Positions 45,151-53,383 of a stretch of DNA of 64,000 nucleotides are shown here, piece by piece; within the stretch, counting starts at the first letter, position 1; each line of letters starts with the position of its first letter. The position numbers and the translations under genes are program-made. The notes beneath the pieces are model-generated. The model ran no database searches. It worked only from the letters and a program-made list of their open reading frames with translations, and was not told the origin of the DNA. Source of the DNA: Acidobacteriota bacterium (GTDB taxonomy: Bacteria; Acidobacteriota; Blastocatellia; Pyrinomonadales; Pyrinomonadaceae); assembly GCA_019239425.1 (NCBI GenBank), contig JAFAZX010000004.1, positions 1 through 64,000 on the forward strand. Direction: 5' to 3'.

Positions 45151-46406
45151 TCCTTCGCGTCTTGCAGAATCTCCAGGGCGCGTTCGAGGGCGCGGTCGCG
45201 GCCGTGGCGGAGGTCTTCGCGGGTGGGTTCGACGATGACGTCGGGGCGCAGGCCCGAGCCTTCGAGGCGCGTCCCCGAGGCCGTGTGGTAGTCCATCTCG
45301 CTCACGTCGAGGACGCCGCCGTCGGGCAGGCGGTGGCGGCGGCGGATGCCGAGCACGCAGCCGCAGGTCTGCTCGCCGATGACGGACGCGCGGTTCGTCT
45401 CGCGCAAAGAGGCGGCGAAGACCTCGGCCGCGCTCGCCGTGCGCGCGCCCGTCAGCAGCACGAGGGGGCGGCCGAAGCGCTCGAACGTGTCGGGCGTCGA
45501 GACGAGCGCCGCGCGCGTGTAGGGTTCGAGCCAGACGGCGCCCGTGCGATCCGTGAAGCGGCCGAGGCTCAACCCCGGCGGCAGCAGCGTCGAGGCGAGG
45601 TCGGCCATCGACTGCGTCTCGCCGCCGCCGTTGTCGCGCAGGTCGATGACGAGCGCGCGCGCGCCCCGCAGCTCGCCCTTCAAAGCGCGCGCGAACTGCG
45701 CCGCGACCTCGGGCGTGAAGATGTTGAAGCGCACGAGCCGGACGCCGTGCTCCTCGCCCTCGACTTCGAACGAGGGCAGGCGCAGGCGCGGCTCGCGCCG
45801 GAGCGTCGCCTCGCGCTCCTTCCGGTCGCCGGGGCGCACGTAGGTCACGAGCACGTACGAGTCGGGCGCGCCGTCGAAGAGGTGCGCGACGGCGACGAGG
45901 CGGGCCGAGGCCGAGTCGGGCGCGCTCTGTTCGGTCAGCCTGCGCGCGAGGAGCGACATGACCGGCTCGCCGTCAAGCGCGAGGACGGCGTCGCCCGCGC
46001 GCAGGCCGGCGCGCCGCGCGGGCGTGTCGCGCTCGACGTCCGTGACGACGACCTGCCCGCCCAGCTCGCGCACGCCGACGCCGATTGAGACGTAGCGGTG
46101 CACGCGCCAGTCCGTGCTCTCGCCGGGCGCGTAGACGCGCGTGTGCGGGTCGCGGAGGCTGCCGAGCATCCGGCGCAGGAGGGCGTAGAGTTCCGTCTGC
46201 CCGCGGGCCTCGGCCGCGCGCGGCCGCAGCTCCGCGCGCACGGATTGCCAGTTGACGCCGTGGAACGAAGGGTCGAAGTAGCGCTCGCTGACCTGCTCCC
46301 AGACCTCGTCGAAGATGCGCAGACGGCCCTCGGGCGTCGAGGCGTACTCGGCCCGCCGCGCGCCACCTACCGGTGCGAGCAGCAGGAGCAAGAAGAGATT
46401 AACCAT
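45141..46406 (-). CDS. S41 family (C-terminal-processing-like) peptidase
   Basis: The 421-residue secreted protein has a short signal peptide (MVNLFLLLLLAPVGGARRA). A helical domain follows (FDEVWEQVSERYFDPSFHG), then a PDZ domain (about 115-200, VGVRELGGQVVVTDVERDTP, ARRAGLRAGDAVLALDG). The S41 catalytic core has ALVIDLRDNGGG, then LLTGARTASAAEVFAASL with the nucleophile Ser. The lysine expected soon after, in a GxxTxGK motif, is replaced (GEQTCGCVLG). A tricorn-like mechanism or an altered dyad is therefore possible. The start codon at 46406 lies in an octamer repeat. It is the last gene of a minus-strand run. Confidence 0.85.
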   Translation of the reverse strand: MVNLFLLLLLAPVGGARRAEYASTPEGRLRIFDEVWEQVSERYFDPSFHGVNWQSVRAELRPRAAEARGQTELYALLRRMLGSLRDPHTRVYAPGESTDWRVHRYVSIGVGVRELGGQVVVTDVERDTPARRAGLRAGDAVLALDGEPVMSLLARRLTEQSAPDSASARLVAVAHLFDGAPDSYVLVTYVRPGDRKEREATLRREPRLRLPSFEVEGEEHGVRLVRFNIFTPEVAAQFARALKGELRGARALVIDLRDNGGGETQSMADLASTLLPPGLSLGRFTDRTGAVWLEPYTRAALVSTPDTFERFGRPLVLLTGARTASAAEVFAASLRETNRASVIGEQTCGCVLGIRRRHRLPDGGVLDVSEMDYHTASGTRLEGSGLRPDVIVEPTREDLRHGRDRALERALEILQDAKERQ

Positions 46407-46472
46407 AGAGACACAGAGACACAGCTTGAAGACAACAGACTTCAAGCTGTGTCTCTGTGTCTCTGTGGTTAA
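46399..46472. repeat. Inverted-repeat element, GAGACACA octamer family
   Basis: TTAACCATAGAGACACAGAG begins the left arm (46399-46431), mirrored at 46440-46472 with an 8-nt loop. It contains the start codon of the S41 peptidase on the minus strand. Sister copy at 7343-7410. Confidence 0.92.
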
Positions 46473-46506
46473 CTTCCTCATCCTACACCCTCAACTAAAA
46501 AGTGTA

Positions 46507-47406
46507 TTACGACTTCGGCGGCTTGCGGAAGTTATAACGCAGAAGGACGCGGACGGGCACGGCCTCGCCCTCGCGCTGCGCGGGGCGGAAGTGCATCCGC
46601 CTGACGGTCGAGACGACCTCTTCGTCGAGGCCGAAGCCGGCCCAGCGCACGACGCGCACGTCCGAGACTTCGCCGTCGGCGCCGATGTCGACCAGAGCGT
46701 CCACGGTCGCCTCGGCCTCCGCGCGCGAGGCGGCGTCCGTGTAGGCAGGGCGCAGGCGGCGGAAGGGCGCGGGCTCGCGCAAATCTTTATTGGCGGCCGC
46801 GCCCTCGTCGGTCGAGAGGTCGATGACGGGGGCGTGTGCGGCGTCGGGCGGGTCGAAGCGCTCGCGCTCCTCGCGCTCGGCCTCGACGGCGACGGCCCCG
46901 GCGTAGAGCACGGCGCTCTTATCTAAAGCGGCGAGCAGCGCGGCTTCGGCCTCCGCTGCGGTGCCCGCCTCGGCCGCGGGCCGCTCCCAGACGACGAGCC
47001 GCCCCGTCCGGCTGCTCACGACGAAGACGGAGGCGTAAGCCTCGTAGTAGACCGGGCGCGCGGACGAAGAGCGGCGGACGGTCTGCACGTCGCCCGTGAC
47101 GAAGAAGTCACACCCCACCGCCGCGCCGAGCGTGCGCGCCTCTGCGAGCGTCAGGTTGAGCGAGCCCGCGTAGCCCACGCCGCGCGCCGCCGCGGCGCTC
47201 ATCCCCCGGTCGAGCGGCGCGAGCGAAGCCCCTTTGACCTTGACCGAAGCCAACGCCTTCGACAGCCGCTCCGCCACGCGCGAGGCCGTCGGCGTGCCGC
47301 CCATGTCGAGCAGGGCGACGCTCACGCGGCGGTCGTCCTGCGCTGGCGCGGCGTGAGCCGGCCGGAGTGCGATGAATAAGACGAGGAGGGCGAGTCGAAA
47401 CTTCAT
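46507..47406 (-). CDS. Secreted protein with C-terminal TonB-like domain
   Basis: The 299-residue product has a signal peptide (RLALLVLFIALRPAHAA). A central domain of about 150 residues follows (VSVALLDMGGTPTASRVAER, DFFVTGDVQTVRR). The C-terminal TonB-type module (about 205-295) reads RPAYTDAASRAEAEATVDAL, VDIGADGEVSDVRVV and MHFRPAQREGEAVPVRVLLR. It lacks the N-terminal membrane anchor and Pro-rich arm of a real energy-transducing TonB, so it is more likely a periplasmic protein using the TonB fold. Its ATG follows directly on the TAA of the GNAT gene. Confidence 0.8.
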   Translation of the reverse strand: MKFRLALLVLFIALRPAHAAPAQDDRRVSVALLDMGGTPTASRVAERLSKALASVKVKGASLAPLDRGMSAAAARGVGYAGSLNLTLAEARTLGAAVGCDFFVTGDVQTVRRSSSARPVYYEAYASVFVVSSRTGRLVVWERPAAEAGTAAEAEAALLAALDKSAVLYAGAVAVEAEREERERFDPPDAAHAPVIDLSTDEGAAANKDLREPAPFRRLRPAYTDAASRAEAEATVDALVDIGADGEVSDVRVVRWAGFGLDEEVVSTVRRMHFRPAQREGEAVPVRVLLRYNFRKPPKS

Positions 47407-47892
47407 TTACTCTTTCGGGTCGGGGCGCAAAGGGTCTGCGTAGACGCCGGGCGAGCTGTCGGGGATGAGTCGCGCGCCGCAGGTGCGCTCGTAGAACTCG
47501 GCGGGGCCGACGCCGCCGATGACGGCGTAAGCATAACCCAGCTCGCGCAAGGCCCGTAGCGCCGCGAGCAGCAGCGCGCGCCCCAGCCCGCGCCCGCGCT
47601 CCTCTTCTATGACACCCGTCGGGCCGAAGAAGTTCTTGCGCGTGCACTCGTAGGCCGCGAAGCCGACGAGACGCCCTTCGCGCAGCGCGACGAAGACCGT
47701 CGCCGGCTGGCTGACCAGCCCGACCGAAATCTCGTCCGCCCAGGCCCGGCTGAAGTTGTCCCGCACGAACGCGCGCACCTGCGTCAGCTCCCACGGCCGC
47801 GCGCGCCGCACGACCAGCCCCGCGGCGCGCAGCCCTTCGAGCGCCGGCTCACACGGCGGCACGCGCAGGAGGTTGACGAGCATGTCGGGCAC
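47407..47892 (-). CDS. GNAT family N-acetyltransferase
   Basis: The 161-residue protein has the GNAT core: VRRARPWELTQVRAFVRDNF, GRLVGFAAYECTRKNFFGPT, then the acetyl-CoA loop EERGRGLGRALLLAAL and the C-terminal strand YAYAVIGGVGPAEFYERTCG. The substrate is unknown. It starts 4 bases after the hydrolase stop and ends immediately before the TonB-like gene, so it is central to a tight operon. Confidence 0.85.
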   Translation of the reverse strand: MPDMLVNLLRVPPCEPALEGLRAAGLVVRRARPWELTQVRAFVRDNFSRAWADEISVGLVSQPATVFVALREGRLVGFAAYECTRKNFFGPTGVIEEERGRGLGRALLLAALRALRELGYAYAVIGGVGPAEFYERTCGARLIPDSSPGVYADPLRPDPKE

Positions 47893-47896
47893 GGCG

Positions 47897-48757
47897 CTAC
47901 TTGTCCCTCCTCAAACCGAGGTGTGCCTGCATGAAGTCGAGCGAGGCGCGGACGATCTCGCGCGAGCGCTCGCACGGCGTCTGGTTGTCGAAGCCGTGGA
48001 CGCCGGCCGGGTGGTTGTAGAGCGCGAGGGCCGCGTTCTTCTCGACCGCCTCGCGGACGAAGCGGTCGATGGAGTCGTTCAGCGTCGGTATCTGGTCGAG
48101 CCCCGCCCGCGCGACGAAGAGGGGCGCGAGGCCGTCCGCGCCCGCCGAGAGTTGCGCGAGCGGGGAGAAGCGCTCCAACGTCCCGGCCGGCTCGTAGGGC
48201 GTGTGCATCGGCGACTGCCGCACGTCGAGGAAGGCGTAGAAGGCGACGAGGCAGCGGACGTGGGAGGGCCGCTCGCGCATCGCCGCGCTCAGCAAGGGGC
48301 CGCCGCCCGAGTAGGCCGCGAGGCAGATGCGTTCCCCGTCCACGCCGAGCGCGTCGGCGTTGGCGCGGACGTAATCGACGGCGGCCTCCACGTCCGACTC
48401 CGCCTCTTTCAGCAGAGGCTTTGGGTAGCCGAGCCTGTGCGTGAAGGTGACGCCGGCCATGCCGGAAGCGGCGGCGAGACGCCCCCAGGAGTTGAAGATG
48501 CCCCAGTCCTTCGCGCGCGACTGCGAGCCGGCGCCGCCGTGTATGAAGAGAACGGCCGGGCGCCGCTCGCCCGGCGCGAGTCCGTGCGGCGCGTAAACGT
48601 CCATGAGGAGGTTCGGGTCGTCGGCGTCCGTGTACTTCAGGTTCGACCTGACCGCGGCCTCGTCCATGCCGGGGACGCTGTACACGACCGGCTTCATCAC
48701 GAGGTCGCGCAGGCTCGGGCCCTGCGGCTTCGGCTGTCCCGTCCGTTGGTCTGACAT
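47897..48757 (-). CDS. Alpha/beta hydrolase, esterase/BD-FAE-like
   Basis: The 286-residue protein has an alpha/beta-hydrolase fold: VLFIHGGAGSQSRAKDWGIF (oxyanion HGG), nucleophile elbow LAAYSGGGPLLSAAM with the Ser, then FVARAGLDQIPTLNDSIDRF (acid Asp) and NHPAGVHGFDNQ (catalytic His). A TDADDPNLLMDVYAP N terminus is like that of esterases and BD-FAE proteins. No signal peptide is seen. It lies 20 bases after the HD-phosphohydrolase stop and 4 bases before the GNAT gene. The substrate is unknown. Confidence 0.87.
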   Translation of the reverse strand: MSDQRTGQPKPQGPSLRDLVMKPVVYSVPGMDEAAVRSNLKYTDADDPNLLMDVYAPHGLAPGERRPAVLFIHGGAGSQSRAKDWGIFNSWGRLAAASGMAGVTFTHRLGYPKPLLKEAESDVEAAVDYVRANADALGVDGERICLAAYSGGGPLLSAAMRERPSHVRCLVAFYAFLDVRQSPMHTPYEPAGTLERFSPLAQLSAGADGLAPLFVARAGLDQIPTLNDSIDRFVREAVEKNAALALYNHPAGVHGFDNQTPCERSREIVRASLDFMQAHLGLRRDK

Positions 48758-48777
48758 GGCGGTACCGACTCGTTCGG

Positions 48778-50085
48778 TCAGCTCGCGACGGCGTCGGCGC
48801 TCGGGTGGCGGTGGTAGAGGGCGTAGACCTCTTCCTTGACCTCGGGCGGGAAGCAGACGCGGTAGAGGCGGTAGCTGCGCAGGCCGCGCACGGCGTCGCT
48901 GACCTCGCTGATCTCGCGCACGCGGGGGCGCGCGTAGCCGTCCTCGCAGTAGATGAGCGACTTCGGCTCGGCGCCCTCGGCCGTGTAGTAGGAGTAGTAG
49001 GGCACGTCGCCCGCGTGGTCTTCGATGAAGTAGTAGGCCGGGTCGAAGCCGCAGCGCGCGACGACGCCGCGGGCCGTGTCGAGGAAGTCGGCGCGCTCGC
49101 CCTCGGGCATGTCGAGGTCGATGGCCTTGAACAGACGCCTCCCGACGAAGCGGCGGCTGAGGTCGCGCAGGGTCGGGTCTTCGGCGCGCTGCCACTGCTT
49201 GATGTGGAAGGTGACTTCGGCGTCGTCCAGCTCGAGGTGGTCTGAGAGCGCGAGCGGCGCGCGGCGCAGGACTTTCTCGAAGGCCGTGCCCGGCGCACAC
49301 CAGACCCGCTCGCCCGCGCTGATCAGTTCGAGCGCGCGCTTGAGGGCCGAGCGCAGCACGGCCTCGGCCGAGCGGAGCGTCCGGTGGAAGTAGACCTGCC
49401 GGAACATATAGTAGCGCGCCTGCAGGTACTCCTCGACCGCGTAGAGGCCGCGCGCGGAGACGTAGATGCGGTCTGAGCGTTCGTCGACCTCGATGGCGTT
49501 GATGATCCATTCGAGGTCGTAGTAGCCGTACTTCGCGCCCGTCATCAGGGAGTCGCGCAGGAGGTAGTCCATGCGGTCGACGTCGAGCTGCGACGAGACG
49601 AGCTGCGCGAGGAAGGCGGGCTGGAACGTGCCCTCGATGATGGAGGCGACGGCCGCGGGCAGCCCCGGCGAGAAGTCGCGGAGGATCTGCCCGACCTCGG
49701 TCTCCTCGCTCAGGACGGCGCGTCGCGTCCACTCCTCGTGGTGGAAGTGCAAGACCTTCTCCATCACGTGCGAGAAGGGGCCGTGACCCGTGTCGTGCAG
49801 GAGCGCCGCTGCGCGCGCGGCGGCGCGCGCCTCTTCGGGCACGCGGTAGCGCTCGGCGAGGCGGTCGAGCACGCGCGTCATCAGGTGGAGCGCGCCTAAG
49901 CTGTGCGCGAAGCGCGAGTGCTCGGCGCCCTGGTAGGTGAAGAGCGCGAGGCCGAGCTGCTTGATGCGGCGCAGGCGCTGCACCTCGAACGAATCGACGA
50001 GGCGCACCATCAGACGCCCCTCCGCGCTGTCCGTCCGCAGCCGGATGATGTTGTGCACCGGGTCCCGGTAGATGCGCTCGCTCAC
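48778..50085 (-). CDS. HD-domain phosphohydrolase (SAMHD1/YwfO-like)
   Basis: The 435-residue protein begins [13 protein letters not shown] and has the HD motif series [40 protein letters not shown], then [20 protein letters not shown]. This set defines the SAMHD1/YwfO family of dNTP triphosphohydrolases and related nucleotide phosphatases. Length and motifs are complete. It starts the minus-strand run hydrolase-GNAT-TonB-like-S41. An AGGATGA element sits 24 bases upstream of its start codon. Confidence 0.9.
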   Translation of the reverse strand: MSERIYRDPVHNIIRLRTDSAEGRLMVRLVDSFEVQRLRRIKQLGLALFTYQGAEHSRFAHSLGALHLMTRVLDRLAERYRVPEEARAAARAAALLHDTGHGPFSHVMEKVLHFHHEEWTRRAVLSEETEVGQILRDFSPGLPAAVASIIEGTFQPAFLAQLVSSQLDVDRMDYLLRDSLMTGAKYGYYDLEWIINAIEVDERSDRIYVSARGLYAVEEYLQARYYMFRQVYFHRTLRSAEAVLRSALKRALELISAGERVWCAPGTAFEKVLRRAPLALSDHLELDDAEVTFHIKQWQRAEDPTLRDLSRRFVGRRLFKAIDLDMPEGERADFLDTARGVVARCGFDPAYYFIEDHAGDVPYYSYYTAEGAEPKSLIYCEDGYARPRVREISEVSDAVRGLRSYRLYRVCFPPEVKEEVYALYHRHPSADAVAS

Positions 50086-50109
50086 GATGGCGGGAGTCTA
50101 TCACAGGTG

Positions 50110-50189
50110 AAAGGATGAAGGCGGAAGGATGAAGGATGAAGTTCAAACTCTCTTCCCTTCATCCTTCATCCTTCCGCCTTCATCCTTCC
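50110..50189. repeat. Inverted-repeat element, AGGATGA heptamer family
   Basis: AGGATGA/AGGCGGA/AGGATGA/AGGATGA (50110-50143) is mirrored at 50157-50189. Its outer end touches the TAG stop of the cyanophycinase-like gene (minus strand), and its other end is near the start of the HD gene. Confidence 0.92.
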
Positions 50190-51193
50190 TAGTATGGGTC
50201 GCCCACGATCCGGCCGTCGCGGACGGTGACGGTGTAGAAGCCTCGGGCGGGGAGGCGCGTGAGGTCGAAGGCGGAGCCGGCGGGGAGGCGCCAGAGTTTG
50301 TAGCCGGTGTAGGTGAGCGGGCGGCCCGGCTCGCAGACCTCGGGCGGGTGGTCTGCGCGGACGAGGTAGACGGGGCCTTTGCCCAGGACGCGGGCGCGGC
50401 CGCGGCGGTCGGCGACCACGGAGGTCTCGCGCTCGACGGCGAGGCTGGTGATGCGCTTGTATTTCTTGTCTTTGAGCTGGCGCGCGAGGAAGGCGAGGGT
50501 GCGGCCCATGCGGTCGCGCTCGACGAAGTGCGTGTCGGTGATGAAGCCGCGCAAAGGGGGCCAGTCGAAGAAGTCGTAGGTGAAGGTCACGTCCTTGTCG
50601 TAAGGGTCGCGCAGGGATTCGGCCGAGCGGGCGCTGCCGCCGGAGCAGGCGTCGTAGGAGACTTCGCCGAGGATGGCGAGGCCGGCGCTCGTGCCGCCGA
50701 CGCCGCCGCCGCGCGCGTGGACTGCTTCGACGGCGCGCTCGACGCCCGTGCCCTTGAAGTAGCGGACGTAGTTGCACTGGTCGCCGCCCGCGAAGAAGAC
50801 GACCTCCGCGTCCGAGACCGTTTTGACGACGGCCTCGCTCTCCGAGTCGGCGCGGTCTTTGATGACGAGCGTCTCGACCGAGTCCACGCCGTTCATCTTG
50901 TAGACGAACTCGTTGTAGCCGTCCTCGCCCGAAGAGCGGAGCACGACCACGTCCACCTTCGTCCCGCAGCCCGCGCAGCCGCGCACCTCGTCGATCATCC
51001 ACTGGAAGGCGGCGGCCACGTCCGTGCCACCGCCCTGCAGGTGGTACGCGGGGCCGTGGAGCTTCGGCCGCACGTCCGCGGCCGAGCCGGTCAGGTAGCG
51101 CGTCTCCTTCGCGGCGACGGAGGCGCAGGCCGCGAGCAGGAGGAGCGCCGCGAGCATGAAGGGCGCGCACCTCTTCCGACCGAGCCGCCTCAC
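50189..51193 (-). CDS. Cyanophycinase-like (peptidase S51) lipoprotein
   Basis: The 334-residue protein has a lipobox (MLAALLLLAACASVAA). An S51-type core follows: YLTGSAADVRPKLHGPAYHL, DVVVLRSSGEDGYNEFVYKM, VFFAGGDQCNYVRYFKGTGV and the nucleophile motif GGVGGTSAGLAILGEV. Later segments (FITDTHFVERDRMGRTLAFL, ADHPPEVCEPGRPLTYTGYK) also fit cyanophycinase-like hydrolases. Cyanophycinase cleaves beta-Asp-Arg polymers; related members cut other peptides. The GTG start at 51193 overlaps the stop of the upstream TPR gene (GTGA), implying coupled translation. The stop touches an AGGATGA repeat. Confidence 0.85.
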   Translation of the reverse strand: MRRLGRKRCAPFMLAALLLLAACASVAAKETRYLTGSAADVRPKLHGPAYHLQGGGTDVAAAFQWMIDEVRGCAGCGTKVDVVVLRSSGEDGYNEFVYKMNGVDSVETLVIKDRADSESEAVVKTVSDAEVVFFAGGDQCNYVRYFKGTGVERAVEAVHARGGGVGGTSAGLAILGEVSYDACSGGSARSAESLRDPYDKDVTFTYDFFDWPPLRGFITDTHFVERDRMGRTLAFLARQLKDKKYKRITSLAVERETSVVADRRGRARVLGKGPVYLVRADHPPEVCEPGRPLTYTGYKLWRLPAGSAFDLTRLPARGFYTVTVRDGRIVGDPY

Positions 51194-52212
51194 GGCTTCT
51201 TGTTCTCCTTGATGTAATCCTCGATCTTCTTGCGCTCGGGCGCGTCGGGCTTCTGCTTGAGGTACTGCTCGTACTCGGCCGCCGCGCGGTCTTTGAGGCC
51301 GGCGACGTTGTAGAGCGTCGCGAGCCGCAGGTGCGCTTCGGGCCGCCCGAGGCGCGCCGCCGCCTCGAGGTGCGGGACGGCCTTCGAACCCTTCTTGAGC
51401 TGGAGGTAGGTTTCGCCCAGAAGGAGGTTGGCGTCCGCGGAGTCGGGCTGCGCCTCGACCGCCTTCGAGAGCGGCCCGACCGCCTCTTCGAACTTCTTCT
51501 GCGCGAGCAGCACGCGCCCGAGGTTGAGGAGCGCGAGACCGAAGGCGGGGCGCTCTTCGACGGCGCGTCGGTAAGCCTTCTCGGCCTCGGCCGCGTCGCT
51601 CCGCATGAGGTGAACCGTGCCGAGTTCCGTCCACGCCTGGAAGTCCTTCGGGTCGGCGGCGACGAGCTGCCCGAGGAGCGCGAGCGCCTCTTCGTACTTC
51701 TTCTCGTCCATCGCCTTCTGCGACTTCTCGAAGAGAGACTTGTTGGCCGGCGTCCGCTTGTAGAAGTCGGCGGCCGAGACGGTCTGCGCGCGCGCGGGCT
51801 TGCCGTCGGCGCGCAGCGCGAGCGTGATGTCCTGCCGGAAGTCGTTCTTGTAGACCGACTGGACGCGGACGCGCACGCGCGCGACCTCCGCGTTCTCCGC
51901 GAGCACGACCACGTCGTACTCGCCGTCGCGCAGGTTCATGAAGCGGTAGCGGCCGTTGCTCGTCACGGTCTGGCGGTCGATGGGGGTGCCGTTGATGATG
52001 TAGAGCAGGACTTCGAAGCTGAGCGGCTTCTGCGAGCCGTTCGGCGCGGCCTCGATTCCCTCGACCTTGATGTCGCCGTAGAGCGTATGCTCGCCGCGGT
52101 CGCGGAGGGCGTCGTTGCGCTGCTGGGCGCGCGCCGCGCCGCAGAGCAGGGGCGCGGTGAGCAGCGCGAGCAGCGTCGGGAGCAGGAGGCGGGGGGCGTT
52201 TAAGTTTCGCAT
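51190..52212 (-). CDS. Secreted TPR protein (copy 2 of a tandem duplication)
   Basis: The 340-residue product has a signal peptide (LLLPTLLALLTAPLLCGAARA). An N-terminal carboxypeptidase-regulatory-like beta domain follows (about 40-130; HTLYGDIKVEGIEAAPNGSQ, GRYRFMNLRDGEYDVVVLAE). Five or so TPR units then cover residues 165-330 (AAEAEKAYRRAVEERPAFGL, LGETYLQLKKGSKAVPHLEA). It is closely similar to its neighbour at 52244-53257. GAGGAGAAACCC precedes the ATG. The stop overlaps the GTG of the lipoprotein gene. Confidence 0.85.
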   Translation of the reverse strand: MRNLNAPRLLLPTLLALLTAPLLCGAARAQQRNDALRDRGEHTLYGDIKVEGIEAAPNGSQKPLSFEVLLYIINGTPIDRQTVTSNGRYRFMNLRDGEYDVVVLAENAEVARVRVRVQSVYKNDFRQDITLALRADGKPARAQTVSAADFYKRTPANKSLFEKSQKAMDEKKYEEALALLGQLVAADPKDFQAWTELGTVHLMRSDAAEAEKAYRRAVEERPAFGLALLNLGRVLLAQKKFEEAVGPLSKAVEAQPDSADANLLLGETYLQLKKGSKAVPHLEAAARLGRPEAHLRLATLYNVAGLKDRAAAEYEQYLKQKPDAPERKKIEDYIKENKKP

Positions 52213-52243
52213 CAAGGGTTTCTCCTCGGTCGTGCGCCCGGGC

Positions 52244-53257
52244 TCAGGGCTTCGTGTTCTCTGCGATGTAGCGTTCGAGCCGCTTGCGCTCCGGGTAGTC
52301 GGGGCGCTTGGCGAGAAACTTCCGGTACTCCTCGGCCGCGCGGCCTTTGTAGCCGGCGGCGTTGTAGAGCGTCGCGAGGCGGAGGTGCGCCTCGGCCCTG
52401 CCCTGCGGGTCGAGGCGGAGCGCCTCGTTGAAGTAGACGACGGCCTTCGAGCCCTTCCTGATTTGCAGGTACGCCTCGGCGAGCAGGTAGTTGGCCTCCG
52501 CCGAGTCGGGGCGCGAACGGACGGCGCCCGCGAGCGGCTCGACCGCCTCCGCATACCTCCTCTGCGCCGACAGCAGGCGGCCGAGGTTGAGGAGCGCGAG
52601 CGTGAAGCCGGGCCGCGCGGCGGCGGCGCGTCGGTAAGCCTCTTCGGCCCCGGCCGCGTCGTCCTGCATGAGCCGCGCCGTGCCGAGTTCCGTCCACGCC
52701 TGGAAATCTTCGGCGTCGGCGGCGACGAGCTGCCCGAGGAGCGACACGGCCTCCTCGTAACGCCTGTTGTCGAGCGCATGCTGCGCCTTCTCGAAGAGGG
52801 CTTTGCCGGCGGGCGTGCGCTTGTAGAAGTCCGCGGCCGAGACGGTCTGCGCGCGTTGCGGCCGCGCGCCGCCGTGCCGCTCGCGCCATTCGAGGTTGAT
52901 GTCCTGCCGGTGGTCGGTCTTGTAGGCGGACTGCACCCAGACGCGTATGCGCCCGATCTCCTCGCCTTCGAGTTCGACGGCGAGGTCGTAGCGGCCGTTC
53001 TGCAAATTGAGGAAGCGGTAGCGGCTGTTGTTGTTGACAGCTTGGCGGCTGAGCAAAGCCCCGCCCTCCGCGTAGAGGACGACTTCGAAGCTGATGGGCC
53101 TGACGCCCTCGGCCCTGCTCTCGTCAACCTTCAGGTCGCCGAAGAGCGTGTGGCCTCCGGCCTGTGCCGCGGCCGGCGCGGGCAGCAGGAGGAGGGCGAG
53201 CAGCGCGGCGAAGGCGGCGAGCGCCCGCTCGAAGTTGATCCGTCTGGACACGGACAC
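52244..53257 (-). CDS. Secreted TPR protein (copy 1 of a tandem duplication)
   Basis: The 337-residue product has a signal peptide (ALAAFAALLALLLLPAPAAA). A beta domain follows (about 35-130; GHTLFGDLKVDESRAEGVRP, SRYRFLNLQNGRYDLAVELE), then TPR units over about 160-330 (AAGAEEAYRRAAAARPGFTL, LAEAYLQIRKGSKAVVYFNE). Shared landmarks with copy 2 include RAQTVSAADFYKRTPA, EALALLGQLVAAD/EAVSLLGQLVAAD and EDFQAWTELGT. It is the first gene of the three-gene unit that ends with the cyanophycinase-like lipoprotein. Function is unknown; TPR arrays usually bind peptides. Confidence 0.85.
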   Translation of the reverse strand: MSVSRRINFERALAAFAALLALLLLPAPAAAQAGGHTLFGDLKVDESRAEGVRPISFEVVLYAEGGALLSRQAVNNNSRYRFLNLQNGRYDLAVELEGEEIGRIRVWVQSAYKTDHRQDINLEWRERHGGARPQRAQTVSAADFYKRTPAGKALFEKAQHALDNRRYEEAVSLLGQLVAADAEDFQAWTELGTARLMQDDAAGAEEAYRRAAAARPGFTLALLNLGRLLSAQRRYAEAVEPLAGAVRSRPDSAEANYLLAEAYLQIRKGSKAVVYFNEALRLDPQGRAEAHLRLATLYNAAGYKGRAAEEYRKFLAKRPDYPERKRLERYIAENTKP

Positions 53258-53313
53258 GGCCCCCTTCGGGAGAGGTGTGCGGCCATTATCTTGCGGCGCC
53301 GGTTAAAACGGAA

Positions 53314-53343
53314 GCGGGCCGGAGTCCGAAGGCCCCGGCCCGC
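53314..53343 (-). terminator. Terminator after TonB receptor 2
   Basis: On the minus strand GCGGGCCGG pairs with CCGGCCCGC around a 12-nt loop and is followed by TTCCGTTTT. It lies 41 bases after the receptor's stop codon. Confidence 0.6.
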
Positions 53344-53383
53344 TCGAAGTCGCGCCGCGCCAGGCAGCGGCGGCCGGGGCCTC

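Noticed and set aside
46407-46481. Extended N terminus of the S41 peptidase (TTETQRH-type residues)
   Set aside because: These codons lie in the octamer repeat. The ATG at 46406 gives a proper signal peptide.
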